A DNA stretch of 64,000 bases from Roseovarius nanhaiticus (GCF_900156535.1 NZ_FTNV01000001.1:930001-994000), one strand, 5' to 3'; positions 17,917-27,211 are shown, counted from the stretch's first letter. Notes: generated by a model from the sequence alone, not told the origin. Made by a program: numbers and translations.

Positions 17917-18255
17917 GATGTAAGCTCATTGCCAAACGTGTTCAAGGAGCACGTATGCCCCTGAATGCAATATGGTCATGAACGGGATATTTGCCCCGCA
18001 GATTTCTGCGAAGGCCGCTTCATCATCCTGAATGTCAGCTGTGCGGACGAAACAGACCTTCGCTGCGGGCCTGTCGATGTCCGGTTTGGTGACCCGATCA
18101 ACAAGATATGGTTTTTGGAACGCCTTTGTAACACGGGCGTTTGCGGGGGAATCTGCTGGTGCATAAACAAGTGAAAAAAGTAATCTCTTTGCTTCATAGC
18201 CCTTTTATCGCCAATTTCTGCTCCTAATAGACATCGAGTTATATGGAGCTTTCTG
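17917..18255. other. AT-richer gene-free stretch
   Basis: These 339 bases follow the TRAP terminator and precede an orphan membrane protein gene. Base composition is visibly less GC-rich than in the surrounding genes. Two short overlapping frames on opposite strands cross it, but neither has a convincing start, ribosome-binding site or recognisable sequence. It may include the decayed remains of an inserted element. Confidence 0.4.
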
Positions 18256-18813
18256 ATGTCCAACCGCCCCTCAGCTTCAACGGTTTCGTTGTTCACGCGT
18301 CGCTTCATGTATGGGATCGCGATAATTTGTGGCATCAACTATCTTATACGCTTATTTTCGATATCGGTCCTTGGTATTTCCCAATGGTATCCAGACAGTT
18401 GGAGACAGATGACGGTCGATGAAGCTGCGTTCTTGGAAGCGCTGGCATGGTTCGAATTCGGTGTGGTGACTGTGTTGATCTTGATTATTTCCTCGTCATG
18501 TCTGGTTTTTATATACCTCCGAGAGTCCGTAAAATTCCTTGTTGGAGGACGGCCCAATATGACCATGAATGCCACCAGCTTTTGGACGATGCTGGGATTG
18601 CTGGCAATTGTTGGCGGGTTTTCTACGACGATATCGTCGGGACCCGACGCCTTGGTTGGAACGCGTGCCGCCGGGCTAGGATATCCTGTCATAATGTTTC
18701 TTGGAACATTTTTGACGGCTGCTACTGCGGCAGTGATTTTTGCTTACGTTGTGGAGCCTCAAAAAATGCAGGCTGGTTTCGACCAACGTGACAAAGGCCA
18801 ACGACCGAGCTAG
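18256..18813 (+). CDS. orphan four-helix membrane protein of unknown function
   Basis: This 185-residue protein has about four hydrophobic segments (near 17-38, 66-90, 110-128 and 142-168) and no family that I recognise. A GGAG ribosome-binding site lies about seven bases before the ATG. The gene is less GC-rich and uses more A/T-ending codons than its neighbours, and it is flanked by gene-free AT-richer DNA on both sides. This is consistent with acquisition by transfer. No neighbouring gene hints at its role. Confidence 0.65.
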   Translation: MSNRPSASTVSLFTRRFMYGIAIICGINYLIRLFSISVLGISQWYPDSWRQMTVDEAAFLEALAWFEFGVVTVLILIISSSCLVFIYLRESVKFLVGGRPNMTMNATSFWTMLGLLAIVGGFSTTISSGPDALVGTRAAGLGYPVIMFLGTFLTAATAAVIFAYVVEPQKMQAGFDQRDKGQRPS

Positions 18814-19051
18814 TCCGCGGCCCGACCAATCAACAATAACCACCTTCAAAACCCAAATAGTAACGTTTTTGGATGCCTACTGTAAGCCGACATTGATGCA
18901 ACCCGCAGCATTTGTCATTCTGGGCTCAAAGCGGTAGTTCACCCTTAAATTATGGCGACCTACACGGTCGCGGTTATAACCCTATTTGTTAGCTTGCTTG
19001 CTCGTGAACCACCCTTATGTCGTTGATCGACCTGCGGCACCCCCCCCCCAA
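18814..19051. other. gene-free AT-richer spacer with a ten-base C run
   Basis: I see no gene here. The stretch continues the AT-richer composition of the preceding membrane protein and ends with a run of ten C (19040-19049) next to the rpsU terminator. Confidence 0.45.
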
Positions 19052-19086
19052 CAAAAAACCCCCCGCAGCATCCGCTCCGGGGGGTT
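19052..19086 (-). terminator. rho-independent terminator of rpsU
   Basis: On the minus strand AACCCCCCG and CGGGGGGTT form a perfect nine-base stem (19057-19065 with 19078-19086) around a 12-base loop, followed by a T run (A run 19053-19058 on the plus strand). It lies about 40 bases after the rpsU stop. Confidence 0.88.
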
Positions 19087-19128
19087 CTTCAATTCACTCG
19101 TGTTGGTCGAAACCGGCGCTGGTATGAC

Positions 19129-19335
19129 TTACATCATCCCTTCGCGCTGGGCTTTCTTCCGTGCCAGTTTACGGGCACGGCGGATAGCCTCGGCCTTTTC
19201 GCGCGCTTTTTTCTCGGAGGGCTTCTCGAAATGTTGCTTGAGCTTCATTTCCCGAAACACGCCTTCGCGCTGCAGTTTCTTCTTCAGGGCGCGGAGCGCC
19301 TGATCGACATTGTTGTCGCGAACACTAACCTGCAT
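19129..19335 (-). CDS. rpsU: 30S ribosomal protein S21
   Basis: S21 is a small basic protein of the 30S subunit that acts near the 3' end of 16S rRNA during initiation. The 68-residue sequence begins [20 protein letters not shown] and ends in a lysine/arginine-rich helix, as expected. A ribosome-binding region GGAAGGTGGTGA precedes the ATG. It is transcribed alone and ends at its own terminator. Confidence 0.96.
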   Translation of the reverse strand: MQVSVRDNNVDQALRALKKKLQREGVFREMKLKQHFEKPSEKKAREKAEAIRRARKLARKKAQREGMM

Positions 19336-19439
19336 GTGGTGTCACCACCTTCCTAAGTTGAGTTGCAAGATTGCAGGAAGCGCGTCTATAGCAACTCGCG
19401 CCCTATATGTCTAGTGTGGACCCCAAGCAGGAGAGACCC

Positions 19440-20117
19440 ATGCAGAACAGCGAAATCATTGCCCGGATGCTGGACGCCGCCGCCGCCCACGTGCCCTTCG
19501 ACGGGTGGAGCCATGCGGCCTTCGTCGCCAGTGCCAAGGACGCCGGGATCGCGCCTGCGATGGCCCGCGCTGCCTTGCCGCGCGGTGCCGTGGATCTGGC
19601 ATTGGCCTATCACGAGGCGGGCGATCGGGCCATGCTGGACCGGATCGAGGCCGAGGATATGGGCGAGATGCGCTTTACCGATCGCGTCAAATCCGCCGTG
19701 CGTTGGCGCATCGAGGCGGGCGACCGCGAGATGGTACGCCGGGGCAGCACGCTATTTGCGTTGCCGCAGCACGCCGCCGATGGCACGCGCGCGATCTGGG
19801 GCACCGCGGACCGGATCTGGACCGCTTTGGGTGACACGTCGGACGATTACAACTGGTACACCAAGCGCGCGACCCTCTCGGGTGTCTATGGCTCGACTGT
19901 TCTCTATTGGCTGGGCGATGACAGCCTGGAAAACGCCGCGACATGGGAATTCCTCGATCGCCGTATCGACGATGTCATGCAGATCGAGAAGTTGAAGGCC
20001 AAGGCCAATGACAGCAAGATCGCCAGTGCGCTCATGGCCGGCCCGATGAAGATCCTCAGCTATGTGCGCGCGCCCGCCGGGCAGGCGGAAATGCCGGGCC
20101 GCTGGACCAAAGAATGA
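19440..20117 (+). CDS. COQ9 family protein (ubiquinone biosynthesis accessory)
   Basis: COQ9-type proteins bind lipid and assist ubiquinone hydroxylation. The 225-residue protein resembles a TetR fold, with GWSHAAFVASAKDAGI early and the conserved C-terminal block WYTKRATLSGVYGSTVLYWLGD (residues about 140-160). The frame opens 11 codons earlier, but CAGGAGAG is correctly placed before the ATG at 19440. The stop overlaps the region just before the quinone oxidoreductase gene, so the two probably form an operon with a quinone theme. Confidence 0.9.
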   Translation: MQNSEIIARMLDAAAAHVPFDGWSHAAFVASAKDAGIAPAMARAALPRGAVDLALAYHEAGDRAMLDRIEAEDMGEMRFTDRVKSAVRWRIEAGDREMVRRGSTLFALPQHAADGTRAIWGTADRIWTALGDTSDDYNWYTKRATLSGVYGSTVLYWLGDDSLENAATWEFLDRRIDDVMQIEKLKAKANDSKIASALMAGPMKILSYVRAPAGQAEMPGRWTKE

Positions 20118-20128
20118 AGGACGCACCC

Positions 20129-21112
20129 ATGACCGAGCAGATGCAGGCGATCGAGATCAAAACCCCCGGCGGTCCCGAGGCGCTGACCATGGCACAGCGC
20201 CCGGTGCCGCAGGTGCGCCCCGGCGAGGTGCTGATCCGTGTCGCCTATGCGGGCGTCAACCGCCCTGACGTCATGCAGCGGCAGGGCAATTACGCGCCGC
20301 CCCCGGACGCCAGCGATCTGCCGGGGCTGGAGGCCTCGGGCGAAATCGTGGCCTTGGGTGACGGCGTCACTCAATGGGCCATTGGCGACAAGGTTTGCGC
20401 CTTGCTGCCAGGCGGCGGCTATGCCGAGTATGTGCGCACCCCGGCCGCCCATTGCCTGCCCATCCCCGAGGGTCTGAGCATGCCCGAAGCGGCCTGCCTG
20501 CCCGAGAATTACTTCACTGTCTGGACCAACGTCTTCATGCGCGGCGCGCTGGAGGCGGGCGAGCGTTTCCTGGTCCATGGCGGCTCGTCCGGCATCGGCA
20601 CGACGGCAATCCAGCTGGCCCACGTCATGGGCGCGCGCGTTTTCGCGACCGCCGGCAGCGCCGGGAAATGCGCCAAATGCGAAGAGTTGGGGGCGGAGCG
20701 TGCCATCAACTATCGCGACGAGGATTTCGTTGAGATCCTCAAGGCCGAAGGCGGCGCGAACCTGATCCTCGACATGGTCGGCGGTGATTACATCCCCCGC
20801 AACGTGCGCGCGCTGGCCGATGACGGGCGGTTGGTGCAGATCGCCTTTCTGGGCGGTCCCAAGGCCGAGTTGAACTTTGCCCAAGTCATGGTGCGCCGCC
20901 TCACGATCACCGGCAGCACCTTGCGCCCGCAAAGCGATCTGGCCAAAGCCGGCATCGCCGAGGCGCTGCGCGCCAAGGTCTGGCCCCTGTTGGATGCGGG
21001 CCGCGTGGGGGTTGTCATGGATAGCGAATTCGCGCTGGCCGACGCATCCAAGGCGCATGCGCGCATGGAAAGTAGCGAACATATCGGCAAGATCGTTCTG
21101 AAGGTCGCCTGA
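20129..21112 (+). CDS. NAD(P)H:quinone oxidoreductase, zinc-independent MDR family
   Basis: This is a quinone reductase-like enzyme of the medium-chain dehydrogenase family that would use NADPH to reduce quinones or enals. The 327-residue protein has the GroES-like N terminus with NRPDVMQRQGNY and a Rossmann motif GGSSGIGTTAIQLA. It lacks the zinc ligands of alcohol dehydrogenases. The start at 20129 has AAGGA seven bases upstream; an in-frame ATG at 20114 overlaps the coq9 stop and has no such site. It is cotranscribed with coq9. Confidence 0.9.
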   Translation: MTEQMQAIEIKTPGGPEALTMAQRPVPQVRPGEVLIRVAYAGVNRPDVMQRQGNYAPPPDASDLPGLEASGEIVALGDGVTQWAIGDKVCALLPGGGYAEYVRTPAAHCLPIPEGLSMPEAACLPENYFTVWTNVFMRGALEAGERFLVHGGSSGIGTTAIQLAHVMGARVFATAGSAGKCAKCEELGAERAINYRDEDFVEILKAEGGANLILDMVGGDYIPRNVRALADDGRLVQIAFLGGPKAELNFAQVMVRRLTITGSTLRPQSDLAKAGIAEALRAKVWPLLDAGRVGVVMDSEFALADASKAHARMESSEHIGKIVLKVA

Positions 21113-21113
21113 G

Positions 21114-22232
21114 ATGGCGCTTGGCGCGGTGCAGATCGCCGTTCTCGCGCTTGGCGCGCTCAGCATCGGCCTTAGCGCCTGGTCGATCCGCCGCGATGTG
21201 CCTCTTGCGTGGGATTGGGCTGTGCCGGCCCCCGTGAGGCGGGCCGGGCCGCCGGTGTTCGAGACCGTGCTGGATCATGTGCCCGAGACCGGCATCGCAC
21301 ATTCCCCGGCGATCATCCTGAACGAAGGAGGCATGAGCGTTCTGTGGTTTGCGGGCTCGCAGGAGGCGCAGGCGGACGTGGATGTTGTCGGCGTGGATAT
21401 CGGGACGGACGGTACCGTCTCGCCCGTCACGCCGCGTTTGACCAGCGCCGCTCTGGCCGATGTGTTCGAGCCGCGCCAACTGGTCGTGACGCTGGGCAAT
21501 ACCATCCAGCGGGACGGGGCGGAGGACAAGCTCTATACCACGGCTGTCTCGGTCGGCGGATGGGCCATGGCCTCGGTTGCCGAGGTCGCGATGGGGCCGG
21601 ATGGCCCGCGCCACGCGCGCAAGCTCAACCTCTCGCCGCTGCTCAATCGCTCGTTTCTGGTGAAGTCGCCGATGGTGGGCTATGCGGATGGCAGATACGC
21701 CCTGCCGGCCTATTTCGAGATGGGCAGCACGTATGGCGCGCTCGTGCGGCTGGACGGGCAGGGGCGCGTGCGCGACATGCGCCGGATGGCCGGGCCGATG
21801 AAGGCGATCCAGCCGATGATCGTCCCGCTGGACAGCTCCCGCGCCGTGGCCTTCTTACGCAATTTCGACAGTGGCTCGCGGCACTTGCTGATCAGTCGCA
21901 CCGATGATGGCGGTCGCACCTGGGACACGGTGCGTGAGACGGACATGCCGAACCCGAGCGCGCCGGTGGCCGCGCTGGGGATCGGAGAGGGTGCGATCCT
22001 GATGGCGGTAAATGACGATGCCGGCGATGGCGGCATCCTGAACCTCGTCCTTAGCGAGGATGGTGGCGAGACATGGCGCCATCTGCGCACGCTTGAAGAG
22101 GGCGGCGGCGACGCGCGCTATCCCATGATGCGCGCGCTGCCGGATGGGCGCATCGCGCTGGTCTACAGTGTGAGGGGCAAGAAGGGCATCCGCGCGTATG
22201 TGTTCAACCTCGCTTGGGCGCTGGGCGCATGA
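21114..22232 (+). CDS. Asp-box (BNR repeat) sialidase-like protein, membrane-anchored
   Basis: This 372-residue protein has an N-terminal hydrophobic segment (about 4-22) and a beta-propeller of the sialidase type. Two Asp-box motifs are visible: SRTDDGGRTW and SEDGGETW. Whether it cleaves sialic acid is doubtful because the arginine triad cannot be assigned by eye, so I call it sialidase-like. Its start is one base after the oxidoreductase stop and its stop overlaps the next gene, so it is part of the coq9-led run of genes and paired with a membrane protein. Confidence 0.75.
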   Translation: MALGAVQIAVLALGALSIGLSAWSIRRDVPLAWDWAVPAPVRRAGPPVFETVLDHVPETGIAHSPAIILNEGGMSVLWFAGSQEAQADVDVVGVDIGTDGTVSPVTPRLTSAALADVFEPRQLVVTLGNTIQRDGAEDKLYTTAVSVGGWAMASVAEVAMGPDGPRHARKLNLSPLLNRSFLVKSPMVGYADGRYALPAYFEMGSTYGALVRLDGQGRVRDMRRMAGPMKAIQPMIVPLDSSRAVAFLRNFDSGSRHLLISRTDDGGRTWDTVRETDMPNPSAPVAALGIGEGAILMAVNDDAGDGGILNLVLSEDGGETWRHLRTLEEGGGDARYPMMRALPDGRIALVYSVRGKKGIRAYVFNLAWALGA

Positions 22233-22780
22233 CCGGAGTGCTGACGATCCTCTGGCTAGCCTCGCTTCTGGGCTGGCTGATCTGGCTGGTCCTCGGGATC
22301 GGGATGCCAGCGCATCTGGCCGTGCCCTTGGGCCTTGGTCTGGGCGTGCTGATCACGGTCGTCTTGCGCGACACGCTCCCGCTGCGCGGCATGGTCGCGC
22401 TGCTGGGGCCGGTAGGTGCGGTTCTGCCGCTGCTGATCCTGCGCCAGATGGCATCGGATCTGGGAGCGCCTGTGCAGCCCTTCGGCACCTTGCCGCTGGT
22501 GATCTTTCTTGCGGTCTATATCGCCTTTCTGGCCGCGGCGATGGGGGCGCTGCCGGTCGATCTTTATCGGTTCGGGTATGCGCCGCTCCCCGTTGCGGTG
22601 ATCGCGCTGGCGCTTTGCGCATATGGGCTGGGGCAGGGGATGATCTTTGTGCCGCTCCTGGCCGTCACAGGGCAGGCCATGTGGGCACTCGGCTGGGGCA
22701 GCAGCAATTATTTCGACCATATCCTGCACCCGGCCATGGTGCCGGCGGTGGGCATCGTCCTGGTGTTGCGTCTGCTCTGA
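22229..22780 (+). CDS. hydrophobic membrane protein coupled to the sialidase-like gene
   Basis: This 183-residue protein is almost entirely hydrophobic, with five or six membrane segments and few charged residues. I do not recognise a family. Its ATG overlaps the stop of the sialidase-like gene (ATGA), a sign of translational coupling. The conserved-looking WGSSNYFDHILHPAM near the C terminus may be a functional site. The two proteins may form an envelope complex, but that is inference from coupling alone. Confidence 0.72.
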   Translation: MTGVLTILWLASLLGWLIWLVLGIGMPAHLAVPLGLGLGVLITVVLRDTLPLRGMVALLGPVGAVLPLLILRQMASDLGAPVQPFGTLPLVIFLAVYIAFLAAAMGALPVDLYRFGYAPLPVAVIALALCAYGLGQGMIFVPLLAVTGQAMWALGWGSSNYFDHILHPAMVPAVGIVLVLRLL

Positions 22781-22804
22781 GCGCGGCCGGGGGGCCTTGC
22801 CCCC

Positions 22805-22834
22805 GACCTTCAATTCCGATGGGAATTGAAGGTC
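22805..22834 (+). terminator. perfect 13-base hairpin ending the coq9-led gene run
   Basis: GACCTTCAATTCC (22805-22817) and GGAATTGAAGGTC (22822-22834) pair perfectly around a GATG loop. There is no U run directly after it, but a trailer motif (22842-22863) follows. It lies between convergent genes and probably serves as terminator or 3' stabiliser. Confidence 0.7.
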
Positions 22835-22841
22835 TCCCCCA

Positions 22842-22863
22842 GGATATTTTCGGCAAGAAGAAA
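22842..22863 (+). repeat. 3' trailer motif copy (GGATATTTTCGGCAAGAAGA)
   Basis: This copy of the GRRTATTTnnnGMMAA motif sits seven bases after the hairpin at 22805-22834, at the 3' end of the plus-strand genes. Confidence 0.5.
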
Positions 22864-22871
22864 CACGGCGT

Positions 22872-25800
22872 CTAGGCGTCCCTCAGCTCTGCCTCAAGTG
22901 CCTCGCCGGCGGCGGCGCGAGCGCTGGAGGCGGCGGCAATAAGCGCGTAGGCTGCGGGCGTCAGGAAAAGGGTAAAGGCAGCGGCAAGGCCAAGGCCGCC
23001 GAAGATGACCCAGCCGATGGCGGCGCGCGCCTCGGCACCCGGACCGGAGCCTAGGATCAGCGGCAGGCCCGCCATCACCGTGCAGATGAGCGTCATCGAG
23101 ATGGGGCGCAGACGCACGCGGGCAGCCTCAAGCGCGGCCTCGCTGGCCGATGCGCCCTTGTCGCGCAGCTGATCCGCGAATTCGACCAGAAGGATCCCGT
23201 TCTTGGCCATGACGCCGACCAGCATCAGCACGCCGATCTGGCTGTAGATATTGATGGTCGTGCCGGTGAGCAGAAGGGCATAGATCGCGGCGCAGATGCC
23301 GAAGGGCACGGTCGTCATCACCACCAGCGCGCTGGTCAGACTCTCGAACTGGGCGAGCAGCACGAGGAAAACGACGATTAATGCGATGACGTAAGTGGCG
23401 GTCAAGGCGCTGGAGGTTTCATCCAGCGACGCGGCCTCGCCGAGGAAGATGAGGCCGATCTCGCCCGGAAGCTCTTCGGCGGCGAGGGCCCGCACATCGT
23501 CGATGATGCCGCGCAGGGGTGTGTCGGGCGAGACCGAGGCATCCAGCTCGATCGCGCGGCGCTGGGCGTGGCGGTCCAGCTCGGCGGCGACGCCGTTCTC
23601 TTCCAGCGATACAAGCTGGCTGAGCGGGACGAGATCGCCCGCATCGCTGCGAACGTAGAGGTTCATCAGGTCCGCGGGATCGCGCACGGCGCCTGCGCTG
23701 GATTGCAGGATGATCGGCACGGCCTCGTCCTGGATGGTCAGCTCGGCGATCTCGTCCTCGTCGATCAGCGCGCGCAGCGTGGTCGAGAGCGTCTCCATTT
23801 CGACGCCCAGATCCGAGGCGCGCGCGCGGTCGACCAGCACGTTGAGTTGCGGTTGCGTCGCCTGATACTGGACGCGGATATCCGACAGGCCCGCCACATC
23901 CCGCAGCGCCTGCGAAAAACTGTCCGCCGCCTCCGCGATCTCAGGATAGCTGGGCCCGGTCAGCGCGATGCTGAGCCCCCCCGCCGAGCCGCGCAGCCCA
24001 AGGCTGTTGCTGCTGAAGGCGCGGCCCTGCGCACCGGCAAGACCGCTGAGCTGGGGGGTGATCTCGGCCTCGATCTCGGCCTGGCTGATGGTCCTCTCGC
24101 TCCATGGCGCGAGGCGCAGGCCGATGGAGCCGCGATTGAGGTCATAGCGCCCGGTGATGGAATAGAGGCTGCTGGCGGCGCCGGACTCGACAAAGGGCTG
24201 CATCATCGCCTCGACCCGCTCGACCTGTGCGTCGGTATAATCAAGTCCGGTGCCGTCCGGGCCCTGAATCCAGACGTTGATCTCGCCGCGATCCTCGTCC
24301 GGCAGAAGCTCCTCGCCAAGCTGGCCATAGACCAGCGCAGCCGAGCCCGCAATCAATGAGGCCGCGACCAGCGTCACAAGCGGCGCGCGCACCATCGGCC
24401 CGATCAGTGCCATGTAACCGCGCGAGAGCCAGCCGCCCAAGCGCGCCAGCGGGCCGGTGCCGCCGCCCATATCGGCCGTAAGCGAGGCCAGCATGGGGCA
24501 CATGGTAAGCGCCACGAAGGAAGAAATCGCCACCGTGATCGCCAGAACGAAACCGAATTCGGTGAAAAGACGGCCCGCGTCGCTGGGCAGGAACGAGATG
24601 GGCACGAAGACCGCGATCAGCGTCGCGGTCGTGGCGATCACGGCAAAGAACACCTCGCGCGCGCCGATGGCGGCGGCAGCGCGGCGGCCCAGCCCCTCTT
24701 GCCGTTTGCGCTGGATATTCTCGGTCACGACAATGGCGTCATCGACGACGAGGCCGGTCGCCAGCACCAGCGACAAAAGCGTGATCAGGTTGACCGAAAA
24801 GCCCAGCAGCCAGATCGCGGCCAGCGAGCCGGTGAGGGCGATGGGGATGGTCACGGCCGGGATCAGAACGGTGCGCAGCTTGCCGAAGAAGAGCCAGATG
24901 ACGCCGATCACGATCAAGAGGGCAAAGGCCAGCGATTTTGCGACCTCGGCGATGGAGCCCTTGATGAAAACCGCGCTGTCGGAGGTGATCTCGAACCCCA
25001 GCTCGGGGTAGCGCAGGCGCAGCGCCTCGATGGCGCGGCGCACGTCGTCCGAGATCTGGACAGTGTTCGACTGTGCCTGCCGCACGATGCCGAGGTTCAG
25101 CACCATGCGCCCGTCCAGCCGCGCAACACTCTCGGCTGTTGCGAGGCCGAAATAGACATCCGAGACGTCACCGAGACGGATATTCTGCCGGATCTTCAGC
25201 TCTTCGATGCGGGCGGGGTCCGTGACGGTTGCGTCGGCGCGCACCAATACCTCGAGCTGGCCCGAGCCGAAGCTGCCCACGGGCACATCGAATTGCGCGG
25301 CGCGCAGGGTATCCGCCACCTCGGCGATACTGAGGCCAAAGGCCGCGAGCCGCTCGGGCGCGACCTCGACCCTGAGCACGCGCTGGCGGTCGCCAAAAAC
25401 GACGACCTCGGCCACGCCCGGAACGGCGGTGAATTCGGGGATGATGCTATCGTCCACGAGGCGGGTCAGCTGATCGATGGGGCGCGCCTCGCTCCAGATG
25501 GCGATGTCGAGGATGGGGTCCGCGTCCTGCTCGGACTTGACGACAAAGAGATCTTCGACCCCGTCCGGCAGGCGCGTCTCGATCCGCGCCACGGCCTCGC
25601 GCACATCGCTGGCGGCGGTATCCAGATCGCGGCTGGGGCTGAACTCGGCCCGCATGCGGAAATTGCCTTCCTCGGACGACGTTTCGACCGAGGTGACGCC
25701 AGCGACGCGCGCCACGGCCCCCTCGACCAGCGACGCCACCTCGGCATCAAGCGTGGTGGGCGAGGCACCGGGATAATTGGCGCGCACGGACACGATGGGG

Positions 25801-25949
25801 CGGTCTATATCGGGCAGCTCGCGGATCTCGACGCCCCAAAGCGCGCCGATACCGGCGATCACGATCAAGAGGTTCATCACGGCGGCCAGCCACGGGCGCC
25901 GCACGCTCAGCGCGCTGATGCCGCCGGTATCCGGCCGCTCACCGCTCAT
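22872..25949 (-). CDS. RND efflux transporter permease (AcrB/MexB-like, HAE family)
   Basis: This is a proton-driven inner-membrane efflux pump of 1025 residues, the usual size. It has the first membrane helix near the N terminus, two large periplasmic loops, and the helix 4 motif GLVVDDAIVVTEN with the paired aspartates that carry protons. The C-terminal half repeats the pattern with a GILLVEFADQLRDKG region. It overlaps the adaptor gene by four bases. Substrates cannot be predicted. No outer-membrane channel is encoded next to it. Confidence 0.94.
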   Translation of the reverse strand: MSGERPDTGGISALSVRRPWLAAVMNLLIVIAGIGALWGVEIRELPDIDRPIVSVRANYPGASPTTLDAEVASLVEGAVARVAGVTSVETSSEEGNFRMRAEFSPSRDLDTAASDVREAVARIETRLPDGVEDLFVVKSEQDADPILDIAIWSEARPIDQLTRLVDDSIIPEFTAVPGVAEVVVFGDRQRVLRVEVAPERLAAFGLSIAEVADTLRAAQFDVPVGSFGSGQLEVLVRADATVTDPARIEELKIRQNIRLGDVSDVYFGLATAESVARLDGRMVLNLGIVRQAQSNTVQISDDVRRAIEALRLRYPELGFEITSDSAVFIKGSIAEVAKSLAFALLIVIGVIWLFFGKLRTVLIPAVTIPIALTGSLAAIWLLGFSVNLITLLSLVLATGLVVDDAIVVTENIQRKRQEGLGRRAAAAIGAREVFFAVIATTATLIAVFVPISFLPSDAGRLFTEFGFVLAITVAISSFVALTMCPMLASLTADMGGGTGPLARLGGWLSRGYMALIGPMVRAPLVTLVAASLIAGSAALVYGQLGEELLPDEDRGEINVWIQGPDGTGLDYTDAQVERVEAMMQPFVESGAASSLYSITGRYDLNRGSIGLRLAPWSERTISQAEIEAEITPQLSGLAGAQGRAFSSNSLGLRGSAGGLSIALTGPSYPEIAEAADSFSQALRDVAGLSDIRVQYQATQPQLNVLVDRARASDLGVEMETLSTTLRALIDEDEIAELTIQDEAVPIILQSSAGAVRDPADLMNLYVRSDAGDLVPLSQLVSLEENGVAAELDRHAQRRAIELDASVSPDTPLRGIIDDVRALAAEELPGEIGLIFLGEAASLDETSSALTATYVIALIVVFLVLLAQFESLTSALVVMTTVPFGICAAIYALLLTGTTINIYSQIGVLMLVGVMAKNGILLVEFADQLRDKGASASEAALEAARVRLRPISMTLICTVMAGLPLILGSGPGAEARAAIGWVIFGGLGLAAAFTLFLTPAAYALIAAASSARAAAGEALEAELRDA

Positions 25950-27046
25950 GTCGCGCCGCCCTTGGGGGTGTTGAGAACATCGACGGCGCGGCCGGGACGC
26001 ATGCGTTGCAGCCCTTCGACCACGACGCTGTCGCCCTCGGCCAGCGGCCCGTCGACGATAACGGACCCGCCCCGGCGGCGCACCAGCCGCACCTCGACGG
26101 GCTGGGCCAGCCCGCCTGCATCAATGCGCCAAACCTGAAGCGCGCCGCCCGAGAATTGCAGCGCAAGCTCGGGCAGCATCGGATAGCGGTCGCCCGGAAG
26201 GTCCAGCGTCACCGTAAAGGACGCGCCGGGCCGCAGGCGGTCGCCCTCATTGGGAAAGGCGGCGCGCAGGCGCGCGGTGCGCGTTGTGGCGGTGACGCGG
26301 CTGTCGATGGCCGTGATCTCTCCGGTCAAGGCTCCGCCGGCGCTGCTGGGGGAGGTGGCGCGCACCTTCATGCCGATCTCGGCGCGGGGCAGCAGCGCCT
26401 CGGGCAGGTCGAATTCGACCAGCAGGCGGCTCCGGTCGTCAAAGCTGGCGATCGCCTCGTTCGGTTCGATCCGGTCGCCCTCCTCGATCTCGGCCAGACC
26501 GGCGATGCCCTCGAAGGGGGCGCGCAGGACACGGTCGGCCAGATCGGCGCGGGCCTGCTCCAGCTCGATCTCGGCGATGCGAAAGGCCGTCATCGCGTCC
26601 TCAAAGCGTTGGGCCGTGGTCACGCCCGTGTCGCGCAGTCCGGTATAGCGCTCCTGCTCGGACTGGGCGCGCTCTTGCCGCGCTTCGGCCAGCGACAGGG
26701 CCAGGCGCTGATCCTCGTCCTCTAACCGCATCAAAACATCGCCTTTTGTAAAGCGTTTGCCGGGCGCGATATTAAGCTCGGTCACCTCGCCGCCCGAGGG
26801 CGCGCGCAAGGTGACAGACCGCTGAGCGAGGCCGGTGCCCACGGCGGCAAACGAGAGGCTGTCCTCGGCCAAGGCGACCTCGGCCACCAGCACCGGGACG
26901 CCGGGCCCGGCGGTGTCGCGGCCGGCCTGCTTCGTGGCGGGCTGCCAAAGGGCGATGATCTGCGTTCGATAGTGCCACGCCCCGGCGGCCACCCCGATCA
27001 GGACGGCACTCAGAACGATTTGCTTCCAGATGGGTGTCTTGGACAT
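25946..27046 (-). CDS. RND efflux periplasmic adaptor subunit (membrane fusion protein)
   Basis: The 366-residue adaptor joins the RND permease to an outer-membrane channel. It has an N-terminal membrane anchor (about 10-25), a lipoyl-like half motif (SGGEVTELNIAPGKRFTKGDVL), a coiled-coil hairpin (about 110-165), a second lipoyl half (RAPFEGIAGLAEIEEGDRI) and a beta-barrel region. The stop overlaps the permease start by four bases. It is the first gene of this two-gene operon. Confidence 0.93.
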   Translation of the reverse strand: MSKTPIWKQIVLSAVLIGVAAGAWHYRTQIIALWQPATKQAGRDTAGPGVPVLVAEVALAEDSLSFAAVGTGLAQRSVTLRAPSGGEVTELNIAPGKRFTKGDVLMRLEDEDQRLALSLAEARQERAQSEQERYTGLRDTGVTTAQRFEDAMTAFRIAEIELEQARADLADRVLRAPFEGIAGLAEIEEGDRIEPNEAIASFDDRSRLLVEFDLPEALLPRAEIGMKVRATSPSSAGGALTGEITAIDSRVTATTRTARLRAAFPNEGDRLRPGASFTVTLDLPGDRYPMLPELALQFSGGALQVWRIDAGGLAQPVEVRLVRRRGGSVIVDGPLAEGDSVVVEGLQRMRPGRAVDVLNTPKGGAT

Positions 27047-27154
27047 GAAAATTCCGGTTTGGAAGGGGCTGAGAACGTTGTGTTTCGCTGTTCAAGGATA
27101 GCCCACCCGCAGAGCAATTCACCTATTCATTGCACGCCAGACACCATGCACACA

Positions 27155-27187
27155 CGAAAAACGCCGCCAGAAAAGGTCCGGCGGCGT
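27155..27187 (-). terminator. rho-independent terminator of rpmI-rplT
   Basis: On the minus strand ACGCCGCC pairs with GGCGGCGT (27180-27187 with 27161-27168) around an 11-base loop and is followed by TTTTCG. It lies about 25 bases downstream of the rplT stop. Confidence 0.85.
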
Positions 27188-27211
27188 CAAAATCTTGTGA
27201 GGGACTGAGGC

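Noticed and set aside
17965..18338. Two short frames (69 and 120 codons) on opposite strands in the AT-richer region
   Set aside because: Neither has a ribosome-binding site or a recognisable sequence. A transposase remnant was considered, but nothing supports it.
19040..19049. Run of ten C as a possible phase-variable tract
   Set aside because: It is intergenic, next to the rpsU terminator and not inside a promoter or a frame that I can identify. Sequencing length error is also possible.
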